A program made the position numbers and the translations under genes. Under the pieces are notes generated by a model. The model did no database searches and was not told where the DNA came from. It saw only the letters and a list, made by a program, of their open reading frames with translations. DNA of 64,000 nucleotides. It comes from Laetiporus sulphureus 93-53 (lineage: Eukaryota; Basidiomycota; Agaricomycetes; Polyporales; Laetiporaceae). The stretch lies in the NCBI RefSeq assembly GCF_001632365.1, contig NW_024468522.1, positions 203,030 through 267,029 on the forward strand. The letters run 5' to 3'. Positions 47,568-57,932 of this stretch are shown in pieces; the first letter of the stretch is position 1, and each line of letters opens with the position of its first letter.

Positions 47568-49621
47568 TTATACCATGGCACCTGAGCGCGGCATTAACAT
47601 ATTAGCAGCATCTTTCAGCCTTTCCAGCATGAAGATATCGTGTTCTTTGGTCATAATCGCCCTTCGTTGGACACCAGGCGCCCAATGATCAACTAGACTG
47701 TCGTTGAGCATGCTTGAATACCTCCCCTTGCCATCTGCATCTGCCCAATCGAAGTCGACTAGCATTGCACGCCCAGAAGGCAACAACATTATGTTCGGTA
47801 GGCGCAAGTCACCGAAGACGATGTTCTCGGCGTGAAGTAGCGACATGGCTTTCTTCACGTCATCATATACGGTCTGCGAGATACGATTCCGACAGAGCTC
47901 GAGAGGCTGTCCATCACGGATGCGGTCCATCACGACCATGTATAGGCCACCGAGAACCTGAGAGCATGCATGGAGGGCTGGAGCCAGACCCTCCGCAGCA
48001 AGCAAGCGATGGGCTTCCGGGTTGTAGCGCTTGGTGAACTTGACCACAACCTCTCTCAGAGCCTCTGACGACGGATTCGAGCCAACGGGAGGCGGTTGCG
48101 GCATAGTCGCGAGGTAGAGGCCGTGACAACGCTCTGCGTCAGTTTTTACAATATCAAGAGCCTTGTTGGAGCGGGAGAGCTTGCTCTTGAATGTCATTTT
48201 CGGCAGGGTCTCCCCTAAAACAGGCGTCGGGTCTGGGAGGACGACTGCGATCAGATCCGATGGTGGGTTATTACGCGCCTCCTCATAATGTGCGCAAATC
48301 TCCTGCGCGGAGATAGCGAGAACATGGAGTATACGCGCGAGCCGCAGGACGTTCTCCTCGCCATCGAAACCGAGAAGAAGGTCTAGCGAGACCAACTTGT
48401 CAGCATATATGCCGTCCGTGAAGATCGCAGCGGAGATCTCGAGGCGGTTTGCCATCGTGCCGATCAGAATGATAGGGCAATTGGAATACTGCATGACGGC
48501 CCGGTACTAGGAATGATTGCGTCAGCTAAGACCGTATTTATAGAGTAGGAGCTGAGGAGCGCACGTCAGGTAATGTCAACATCTTCCTATACACAAGGAT
48601 GCCCTGAAGCGATGCGTCGCCCTGGCCGTTCTCGTTCTTGCCTTCGTATACAATATAAATAGGCATACCCCAGGTAGCGTCGGGCTTGGCTTTCTTGTTG
48701 GCAAACTGATGCTGCCACTGGCCCTCCGCTCCCAAGATGTCGTCGATAGTGGTTTTGAGGTTTGTCTCCCGATCCATCTCCTTCCCGTAGAAATCGGTTG
48801 CGTGCACGATATACTCATGGCTATGCTTTAGGTATAACGCGCTGGGCTCCACACTGTGGAGATTCTGGAGGCGATCACTCAGCCGAGCCAATTGGGGGCT
48901 AAAGATCGAGGTAGGAGGCCCATAGTTCAGCGCTGGTCTGCCGGCATGGACGGCGTTGTAAGCCGCCTTGATATTTTCGGAGGTGCTTACGCCGGTCGAT
49001 GGAGAGACGTCGGCTGCGGCCGCATCGATCAACCTCATCCGTTCTGACAGCTGCGTTTAGCAATCAACTGACACAGGATCATCCGAAAGTACCTTCTAGC
49101 ACCGCCTTGCCTTTGACAGCGGAAAGCTCATGGACCGTGTCGCGCTCTTCCAAAACTTGAGGAATTTACAAGAATGGAAGTGAACGTTAAGTTTTATGCA
49201 TATGGCGTGAGTCGCCTGTATAATCTCATACCTTCGGAAGTTAGAGCCACAAGATGAACGTAATTGAAATCCGGTTGCTGCTCTCCAAAGATACTCTGAA
49301 TGGAATCGGTTAGCATATGTGGCTGTAAGGAAGCCAATTTATGCTGAAGTCGTTCGAGCAAATCCGGGAATGGCTGTATCTTCACATCGACAGGCTGATT
49401 TGTGCGTGAGCGAGGTAGAGACATCATTACAGAGTGCTGCTCACAACAAAAATCTTGATATCATCGCGGCCGATGTTCTGACATTCGAGCTCGATTTCAT
49501 GTGATTCGCAGATGAGGACTTTGGCATCAGCGAGCTGCACTGTTGGTGTGACCTTGAGCTCAATGCTTTGAACAGATGTGTTGCCCGGAGTCAAAAGGAC
49601 ATAGACGAGTTTGATATCCAT
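47568..49621 (-). CDS. CRN-like header protein with C-terminal kinase-like domain
   Basis: The N-terminus (MDIKLVYVLLTPG...) and next exon (IFVPVDVKIQPF, then DSIQSIFGEQQPDFNYVHLV) have the layout of the ubiquitin-like Crinkler header: a small beta-rich start, a PVD segment, and a conserved end before an HVHV-like strand. A helical middle (about residues 130-330) follows. The last ~280 residues form a kinase-like fold: VVVKFTKRY (likely ATP-binding lysine), NIVFGDLRLPNIML (catalytic Asp and Asn kept), and MLVDFDWAD (DFD for DFG). CRN proteins are described as effectors or inter-organism conflict factors in oomycetes and fungi; a role here is inference. Splice junctions were checked by eye and the frame is open to the stop at 47568. 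Confidence 0.72.
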
Positions 49622-51086
49622 AGTGATCGCGGTTAGTCAGTGATCTTGAGGCCTTGAGGAAGGTATTGGTTGTAACGATGACGAGGTAATAAAAGGTATT
49701 GGTTCCAAATAACAGAAAGTTATTTGGCCATTTACACTGAGGAATTGCGCACGCTTACGTAACCTTGACACTGGCAAATTCGCTCCTTTGGGTTTGGCGT
49801 GATTTTTCATTACATAACCCTGCGCGGATGTGCTCTCCTTGGACATAGGAGATATTGACTGTCCCCTAGCCCGTCGGGCTCTACTGTCCTCATCTTCACT
49901 GTGTAACCACTTCAATGCTGTTCGCTGCCACATATGATGTTCATACAAATCGCTGCGCTTTTTCTCGCGCTTTTGCTGTCCTGCGCATTGCTAGGCGATT
50001 TTCTCGGTGGAGGTGAGCATCGTTTTTTGCATCTCCTCTGACGGGTTGTTGACGACGTTGCTGCAGAGGATCTGCTGTCATTGCTTTTGAATGCTTTCGT
50101 CACATTTATCTTTGGTGCGATCACTGAGGCTATCGATACTGTCGGTGCGCGTTCGCACTGCTCGACTTTATTCGTTTCAGCCGTCAGCGGTGCTTTTCCG
50201 TCAGTCAGTCTTTGTAATATGTATTAACTGAGGAGCTGGAGGCTTTTGTTGTTGTGCTAGGATCTCGTTCGATGCTTGCTCTGCATTATGGTGCTTTATA
50301 TCAGTGCGAGGTCAAAAGGACCGGTTTCACATCTGGTTGGGATGAACAAATTCGATCTGTTGCTGTCGATGTTCCGTTACCTTTTCTCGTCGCTCGTCTT
50401 CCTTTTCATGCACTTCAGGAGTTAACGTGTATACACAACATCAACGTTGAACGAGGACGATGTTCATTGAATGGGCTGTGTAGTGCGTGGAAAGCTCATC
50501 GATGTTCGTTGTCATGCCCCCCTACACTTCCGTCTTCGACTTTCCTTGCGATGGGCTTCACCACATTGGTGTGACTTTCGCTGAATTGTCTGTATCTGGA
50601 TGGCTGCTTGAATGATTCCCTTTAGTTAATCAACCATGCCCTCTTACGATGCCACCAGTTCACCTTGGAGTCGGCGATGGAGCTGCCCCAGGTGGCAACG
50701 TTTCTTCTGCGATCGCAGGTGTTTACGTTTGAACCTCTTTTTCGATACCACTCGCATGCACTCACCGGATGACACTGCCGTGTCTTGGCATATGGGCGAC
50801 GCACTCTGTTGCAACGACTGTACTGTGACGATCAAAGAGCCCGTTGTCTTCGCCGGCACCCGTGATAGGATGGCAGTCTTATACCATGACGTAATTCAGA
50901 TTAGCTAGACGTACACACATCCACCTGTGATTCTCACTTACCTATGGCTGCCTCCTGTGTAATGGAACATTTGGACACCCACCTGTTATTTGGAACCGGC
51001 GCCGACGCGCCAACTCCACCCAAGTTGTAACGATGACGAGGTAATAACGAGGCTTAACGAGGTGACCTAAAGCGAACCGTGAGGTT

Positions 51087-51117
51087 ATCACGTGCCAGAG
51101 CTCTCCTGGCACGTGAT
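51087..51117. repeat. Perfect inverted repeat with two CACGTG boxes
   Basis: ATCACGTGCCAG (51087-51098) and its exact complement CTGGCACGTGAT (51106-51117) flank a 7-base loop. Each arm holds a CACGTG palindrome. A second hairpin, CGGGCTT/AAGCCCG, follows at 51185-51200. Confidence 0.7.
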
Positions 51118-51347
51118 GCCAACTTAGGCTCAAAGCGGGCTTGGCTCGGCTTTCGGTGGCTCAGCCGCTCGGCTTGGCCCGGCTCGGGCTTGAAAGCCCG
51201 GCCTTGGACAACACTAAGTGGAGGAGCCAGTCGAACTTGGTTTGTCCTGGCTTTGTCGTCACACTGTACTCGCTGCGTCCGCACGCCCGGGTCCGAATGA
51301 CCAGCGGATAGTTCAGAGGCACAGCGTTACGAGAGAAAGAAATAGTC

Positions 51348-51470
51348 CGCGATATAGAGAGGATTGAGTACAAAAGGCATGCACAGTTCGCGATATAGAG
51401 AGGAAAACGAGAGAGAAATCAGGATCATTCGCGATATACAGATGATAGAGTACAGGCGATATATAGAGGA
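51348..51470. repeat. Four imperfect copies of a GCGATATAGAGAGG motif
   Basis: Copies at about 51348-51362, 51389-51403, 51429-51441 and 51455-51470, spaced 26-41 bases apart; the first two are identical over 15 bases. Confidence 0.65.
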
Positions 51471-51577
51471 TAAATGAGGAGTTGTCAACAGAACAGTTAC
51501 GAGTAGTTTGAACATAGTGAAAGTCAATGAAGTGAAGATCAGTGAAGAACGTAGAGATAATGAGTTAGATGCGGACG

Positions 51578-52086
51578 TCATCGTCCTGTATTCCGACCTT
51601 GACATTTGATCGTCGGTTCTGGTCCTTCGATGAGTTTGGTGATGGTGAGTAGTTTAAGTTGTGCATGCCAATGTTTCCATCCATCTTTGTAGACGGCATC
51701 GCCGTTAGCATCACATTTGAAGCGAGTGATGGTACACTCTATCATGACGAAGTCGTTTTCGTAAATGCAGGCAGCGGGATACTGCTCCATCTTTGTGCGG
51801 GGCCAAAGCTTGTGTGGCCATCGAAGCAGTTTTTGAACGTGAGGGCCTAAGGGGAGTGAGCGTCGATTCATGACATATAATAGCAGGGGAACTCACAGAC
51901 GGCTTCTGATCACCGCGGTAGGTGTGGCCTTGATAGCGGCCTGAAACGTACCACTAAACGATGTTAACTCACAGCCCATAAAATGTTGAACCATTGCAGG
52001 CCGATCCCCCGAGATGAACGAGGGGCTTTGTCGATGACAACAGATATGCGGGATTCATCGACCGTTCGCATAAAAACCAGTTGCAT
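51578..52086 (-). pseudogene. Unrecognised small protein, frame interrupted
   Basis: Two coherent coding pieces: MQLVFMRTVDESRISVVIDK...RGIGLQWFNILWA from 52086, and, across an intron, GRYQGHTYRGDQKPS followed by PAACIYENDFVMIECTITRF and YKDGWKHWHAQL to the stop at 51578. The exon at 51895-51846 uses normal splice sites. The join near 51964-51980 is faulty: the only GT-AG pair that keeps frame leaves an intron of about 19 nt, too short to splice. It therefore looks like a decayed gene. The family was not recognised. Confidence 0.4.
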
Positions 52087-52946
52087 GTGAGACAAACGAT
52101 CAAGCAACAGACAACAACAGATGGATGACGTGCACAGCGAACAGCAAAGATATCGGTCCACAACAGCCACTAAGAACCAGTTACACAGGTGCCGACAACG
52201 ACAATCAGCGTGACAGGAGGAGACACACCCCACTGCAAACAACAGAGCAGCAAAAAAAAACAGCCACAGCTGTGGGAAAGCAGAAACGGGGTGCGCGTTC
52301 AGCCACAACTGTGGAGCGGGCAGCGGGGGTCATGATAATGTAATCACAGGCTCTACAATAGCTCCCTATAACCCGAAAATGACTAGGGTCATTCGGAACA
52401 ACGTAGAGGAACCAAGCGGACTTCGTTCTAGGTCAAGCATTGTGCAGATGGTGAAGGATGCCGTGGAAATGAAGCTCTCTACCTTGACTGTGGATGTGCG
52501 AGATCGATATCGCGATTAACACTGGCGGACAAGGATGCTAAACGGATGGTACTACGAGTTCAACATCGAACAAGACGCTAGTTCTAACTCCGCGACAAGA
52601 TGCATCGTTTCAATGTCCGACATACGAAATTCAACGACACAGAGGATACCGCCCGATGTACCTGGTATCCTGCCTCGCGACAGTTTCGCAATAGTGAATG
52701 CTGACTGTGCAACGTTTGATAGCCATAGTGGTCGGGTGCTCCAGGGGTAACGGGCAAAGCGATCTCAGGGCAAGACCGCCACCGCGTAGTACGTATCAAG
52801 ATATCACAACTCATATACAAAGAGGACTTCATGGTAGACAAATTCGACCATGAGCGGATAGTCCTATCGCTGACAACCTGTAATTTGGCTTTGTGCAGCT
52901 ACGGTGACAGGTAGCCCAGGATGGCACCAAATTATCGTCCCTTCAT
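52087..52946. other. Intergenic, no gene seen
   Basis: About 860 bases with only short open frames. Near 52261-52315 there are two CCACA..CTGTGG(A/G) palindromes, probably chance or transposon debris. Confidence 0.4.
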
Positions 52947-54029
52947 TCAAGCCTCCATGGGCGGGATCGGCGACTGATACTGTACAATATAGATTCCTGC
53001 ATCAATGAAATCAGCGAAAGTGATTGCACGGATATCGCACAATGCCTACCGCCTCTGGGCACAGCCCTTTGGTCCTGCCAAAAGTCCACGCTACAATCTG
53101 GCTTCGTCGGCGAGCACGCAAACTCCAGCGTTGTGAACTCGTTCGATGGACAGTGGAACTCACTCGAGTTGCTCGGGCCCGCATGCGAGAACTCCAGGGT
53201 TGTGAAGAGCTGGCGTCGTTTCGCCGCACGGTGCCAAGTGTCAGGAATGTATCGCGCGATTTCAGTGGTGGTGTCCAGCTCCCAGACATCGACTGTACTG
53301 GGATCGCGCAGAGACACCTGCGGGTCGAATGGTTCTGTGTGGCGAGGCAACAACGCCGTGAGAATGCAGCGCTCCATCGCATAATCCAAGTTTCGGAATT
53401 GCACGATCGTCGACGTCTACAGTCCTAGCTTCAATGGTCGATCGTAGCATAATTCGTGCATTGCTCACCTCAGATGAGATAACGATGTGTCGATCGTCAG
53501 GGTAGACCGTCCCATAACTGGATCGCCACTGTCGGTCGTCCTCGCGCATCTTGCGCTGAGGGTCTGAGGTGTTAATCTGCAGTACCATAGGAGGAAAGTT
53601 CATGATCGGAGGAAACGTGTAGTTTCCGTTCCGCAGGACCTTGTCAAGGTTCACATATGGATTGGGTCGGCGAAGTGCTTTCCCGTAGTATGGAGGTTGC
53701 GGAGGCGCAGAGGTCGGGAGAAACAGACCTCCCGCGAAGACAATGATAGACAGGATGGAGGAGCAGATTGCGCCGATGCATGCCCAGAATACAAGGCGGT
53801 CGTTCAGGTCTTTCAGCATGTCAGATGCAACCAGATGCCAATCGGACCTTATGCTCACTCACTAGAACGAGACGACTTCGGTTGCACTTCACGTTCCACC
53901 TCGCCAGTATCTGTCTGTTCATCAGTGGCTAGTAAAACATACTCGTCCGTCTGCCTCGTCGTAACGTTTCAGGTGAGAGAAGTAGTTCACAGCCTTCCGG
54001 CTTATAAGGGAATCCAACCTGATGATCAT
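52947..54029 (-). CDS. But2-like single-pass membrane protein
   Basis: A short cytosolic N-terminus (EYVLLATDEQTDTGEVERE) precedes one membrane segment (LVFWACIGAICSSILSIIVFAG). The outer or lumenal C-terminal domain follows with STIVQFRNLDYAMERC, VDVWELD, LEFACSPTKPDCSVDFW and a final exon GIYIVQYQSP. This layout is very common in Agaricomycetes and is annotated in that group as But2 C-terminal-like; the biochemical role is unknown. Introns at the SSE/TST and PRGG/IYIV junctions keep frame, and the stop TGA is at 52949-52947. The start is uncertain: ATG 54029 (MIIRLDSL) joins only through a short 40-nt intron. Confidence 0.75.
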
Positions 54030-54326
54030 CAAGGTTTTGACGCGAGCTTCAATGATTGCGGTCCCGCTGTGCTTCATGTTGCAACCATCGCGAGCTCAAA
54101 TCGAATGGCAACTCAAGAAGCTAGACGCAACAGAGCAGCTACATGGTGATGAAGATAGATTCATTTCCATATGGCTTTCGGACAGTGAGCTCGAGCTTCC
54201 ACGCGGCCTTCGGAACCTCAAAGTCACGCGAGAAACACGCGATCAGCCACAAGCGCGAACTCCTTGGGCTGTAGCGTGTACCCGTCTTGCATCGCATTTT
54301 GCTCTGCTGCTCCGTCTACGTACAAC

Positions 54327-57300
54327 ATGCCCGCCGAAGATATGTTGCCGCGGAATGGCCGCATTTCTGCAGAAAGCAGCTACGGTCATCGCTCGAAAGA
54401 CGCACTGGCTCTCGTCCAGAAGTTGCGAGCTCTCGGGTCAGTCCAGCAGTCGCTCTATGTGGTGCAATAGTTAGCTGACAGTCTTTAATGCAATATGCAG
54501 TGCACAGGCAGACCTTGACCTTCCTCGTATTGCTGTAATCGGGAACCAGAGCGCCGGAAAATCTAGTCTTGTAGAAGCAATTTCCGGTGTGAGCATTCTC
54601 ATCCACTATGTGCAGTACCAGTGTCTTTCGTACTAAGAGATGTTAACCTAGATTACTGTTCCGAGAGATGCAGGCACGTGTACGCGTTGTCCCATGGAAT
54701 GCCGCATGACGCATTCGCCGAACGCGTGGCGATGCAGGATCTATATACGCTGGGAGTTTGACGAGACGGGCCAGAGACTGGACGAAGTCTCAGAGCGCCC
54801 GTTCGGCGATGCTATTACAGACAAAACTCAAGTAGAGCCTATGCTGAGGCGTGCTCAAGCCGCAGTGCTGTATCCTCACGTTGATCCAGCGACCATCCTC
54901 ACCTCAACCATGGATCGCTTGAGTGGCCAGTTGGGTTTCGGAGGCAAGAAACCATTACTGTTTTCGAAGAATGCAGTTTGCATCGATCTTGCTGGACCGG
55001 AACTGACAGATCTCTCCTTTGTGGATCTGCCCGGTAAGCAGGACAAAAGGCAATCCACATGTATATCACTCAAATGATCACCAGGCATTATACAAAATGC
55101 GGACCCTCATACGGTACAGCTGGTGGAAAGCCTCGTCACATCACATATTACAGGCAATTGTTTGATTCTAATTACATTGCCCATGAGCGGTTGGTACAGC
55201 CTATCAGACTCTTGCATAACATACTTACAACTTTCATCAGATGATATCGAAAATCAAAAGGCTGCTCGATTGGCTAAAGAGGCAGACCCTTCAGGCTTGC
55301 GAACAATAGGTGATCCATGCTTAAACTCATTACCGTATAATTTGCTCAATATCTGATACAGGCGTGCTTACGAAACCCGACACTCTGGCCGTGGGGTCTA
55401 CGAAGCTTCGAGAGGCATGGCTAGAATTAATTGAAGGACGCAGCGATACCAATAGATTGGTGCACGGCTATTTCTGCACACGCCAGCCCGATGACGCCGA
55501 GCGTGCGGCCGGCATCACTCATGCTCAGGCTCGCATTGCTGAGACAGAATTCTTCTCCTCCACCCCTCCGTGGTCGTCATCTTCTCACCAGCATCGGTTT
55601 GGAACCGCGAACTTGGTTAGCACGCTGAGCAACCTACTGATCAAATACATCAACGAGGCGTATGTTTTTTCTACGACATGTAATCTTACTAGTCGCACCA
55701 GTGCTGACATCCGCTACAGACTCCCGAAGTTGCAGACAGAGGTTTCACGGCAGCTCACCAAATACGATGCGGAGCTCTCCCAGCTGCCGCCTCCGGTAAC
55801 GACTGAGCCGTCTGCATACGTGCTCGGTCTTGTTGCGGAGTTTTGCAAGACGGTACAAGCGTATATCGTGGGCGGGCCGACCACCGCTTCGCTCGTGCAG
55901 GAGAATCGACAAGCTTATGCCACATTCAAGCGAAGAATTCGATCTACTGCCCCGCCATTTCTTCCTTACCCATCACCACAAGAGTGCGGGCCGGACTCCA
56001 TACAGTACTTGCAGATCGATGACGAACGGGATGATGACAATGTTGTGCATAGTGGCTCAGGAGCGGCTACCTTTCCTCCAAATTCTATGTATCTCCTGGA
56101 CATGAAGAAGTATATCCGCCAGTAAGCATGTTATGCGGATAGCTGAGTTTACAGTCTCAATTAACTGATGCGGTATGGTGTAGATCGGTCACGCGGGAAT
56201 TGCCATACAATGTGCCTTACTCGGCCAAGATGTCACTGATCCAAGATTTCCAGGATTCATGGGAACGTTTGAGTCGGGAGACGTTCGAAAAGGTATACCA
56301 GCAGTTCGACAGCATACTCACATCCGTGACGCACAAAGAGTTTTCTCAATATGCGCAATTACAAGCTAGAATAAAGTGAGTTTCCCTGCGCGGGGTCCGT
56401 GTAGCCACTCGTCTCATTCCTTTTTTAGTGCAGCCGTGCAAGAAATCCTCAAGATACGCAAAAAGGCCGCGTTGACGTACCTGATCAACATGTTACAGCT
56501 AGAGAAGACACCCTTTACCCAAAATGACCACTATTTGGCATCAAAAGCTAGTAGCTACCTCGCTCGCTATAAGGATGCGCGGGCTGGCAAGACGACCGCC
56601 AAGACGAATTCCGGATCGCGTGGTACGAGCATCTTCGGTGATCCCGCCCATCAGGCAAGAGGCGACCAAGACCATGCCTTCTCTTCATTCACCTTCGCAG
56701 TGCCCAAAAGCACGTCCAGCGCCACTGCACCTGCTACCTGTCCAGCATCTGGACGCATCTTCGGTGGTGGCGCGCAATCCGGATCTAGTGCTCCTCGACA
56801 ATCCGCGCCCTCTTCCTTCTCAGGATTTTCGAGCTCCCAGTCCTCTAGTCCCTCCTTGCCGTCTCCCTTTGCGCCGATCAGCACCGCGTCCAGCGCCGTT
56901 GATGCCAAAGCCCGCCCAGCGTCCACAGCGAGCTCTAACAACACTCCGCAAGCCGGGTCCGGCTCATTTGGACCTGGTTCTTCTCAGAAGTTCGTGTTTG
57001 GTGAAAGCTTAATGTTAGTGATTCCTGCTCACATTTCGTTTCTAGGAGGGACCATTCACAGTCTGGCTTTGGCGCTCATTCAACGTCTGTCTCCGTTGAT
57101 TACGCCAACTTCGTGAAATCACCATTCGTTCCACCCGCCTCAAGCACTGCGCAGCCCGTTCTCACATCTGCCGAAACGCTGCCTTTTGCCGCTCAGCCTG
57201 CACCAGAAGCAGATCTCGAGGAGCGTGAGAAGCTCCAGAAAGAAGCGTTGGCATTGCTCACCAAGCTTGGCTATACCGGCCTCGAAGTGGAAGACCTGGG

Positions 57301-57677
57301 CAAGCTCAATCCGCCCGACGAGTTCGAGGAAGAACTTGAGGTAATGGCCGAAGTCCGGGCGTACTTCCATGTTGCATACAAGGTATGTTGTATGGACTCT
57401 AAGCTCCGTCGATCGGCGTGCTGACTCCCTACGGCGTATTCAGCGGATCATCGACTACGTCCCGCTATGCATCGATCATATGTTCTTATACAACACCTCG
57501 AACAGTCTCCAGGCCTTCCTCATCGAGAAACTTGGTCTAGGATCATCAAAAGCTGCCGAACGCTGCGCGGCGTACCTCGCGGAGAATCCGAACATCGTTG
57601 CCGTGAGAAAAGAGCTGATGGCGAAGAAGGAGCGGCTGGAGAGCGTACAGGTCGAGCTGGACAATTTTGGGTTGTAG
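54327..57677 (+). CDS. Dynamin-superfamily GTPase with FG/Ser-rich linker
   Basis: Complete dynamin-like protein of roughly 950 residues with about ten introns. The GTPase domain carries the P-loop GNQSAGKSS, switch region [16 protein letters not shown] (split by an intron at 55034-55084), and TKPD. The stalk region follows ([15 protein letters not shown], ... [19 protein letters not shown]). A GTPase effector domain lies at the C-terminus (FFHV-type segment [10 protein letters not shown], then [16 protein letters not shown]), ending at TAG 57675. Between stalk and effector domain lies a Ser/Gly/Ala-rich linker of about 150 residues with several FG dipeptides. There is no pleckstrin domain, so it is of the Mx-like type found in fungi. 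Intron limits around 57012-57060 are uncertain. Confidence 0.88.
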
Positions 57678-57932
57678 AGCAGAACTCGGTACCAAAAGCA
57701 TATGATTTTGCACGATCTAGGTAGCTTCTTGACTATCGGATAGAGACATTAAGCACGGTTGTGTCGTGGATCCTTCAATAGCCTTAGCAAGATCAGATTA
57801 CAGCAGCACAGCAGTACGAATACAAAGAAATAATCCGTGATAGCGACGAGAGATCATGCAGAACTAGCGCTACAACCAAATCAATCTACAGTGTCCAGGT
57901 TACCAAATCATGATAGTCGAGACCCATCCTTA

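Larger units (their letters stand above)
49622..51577. other. Gene-poor, repeat-rich stretch
   Basis: No intact gene. The minus-strand frames at 49637-49948 and 50124-49912 are connected, basic and broken by stops, so they look like a decayed ORF, perhaps from a transposable element. Two plus-strand frames (50254-50574 and 50636-50908) lack recognisable domains. Short palindromes and tandem AT repeats (separate entries) lie at 51087-51470. Confidence 0.45.
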
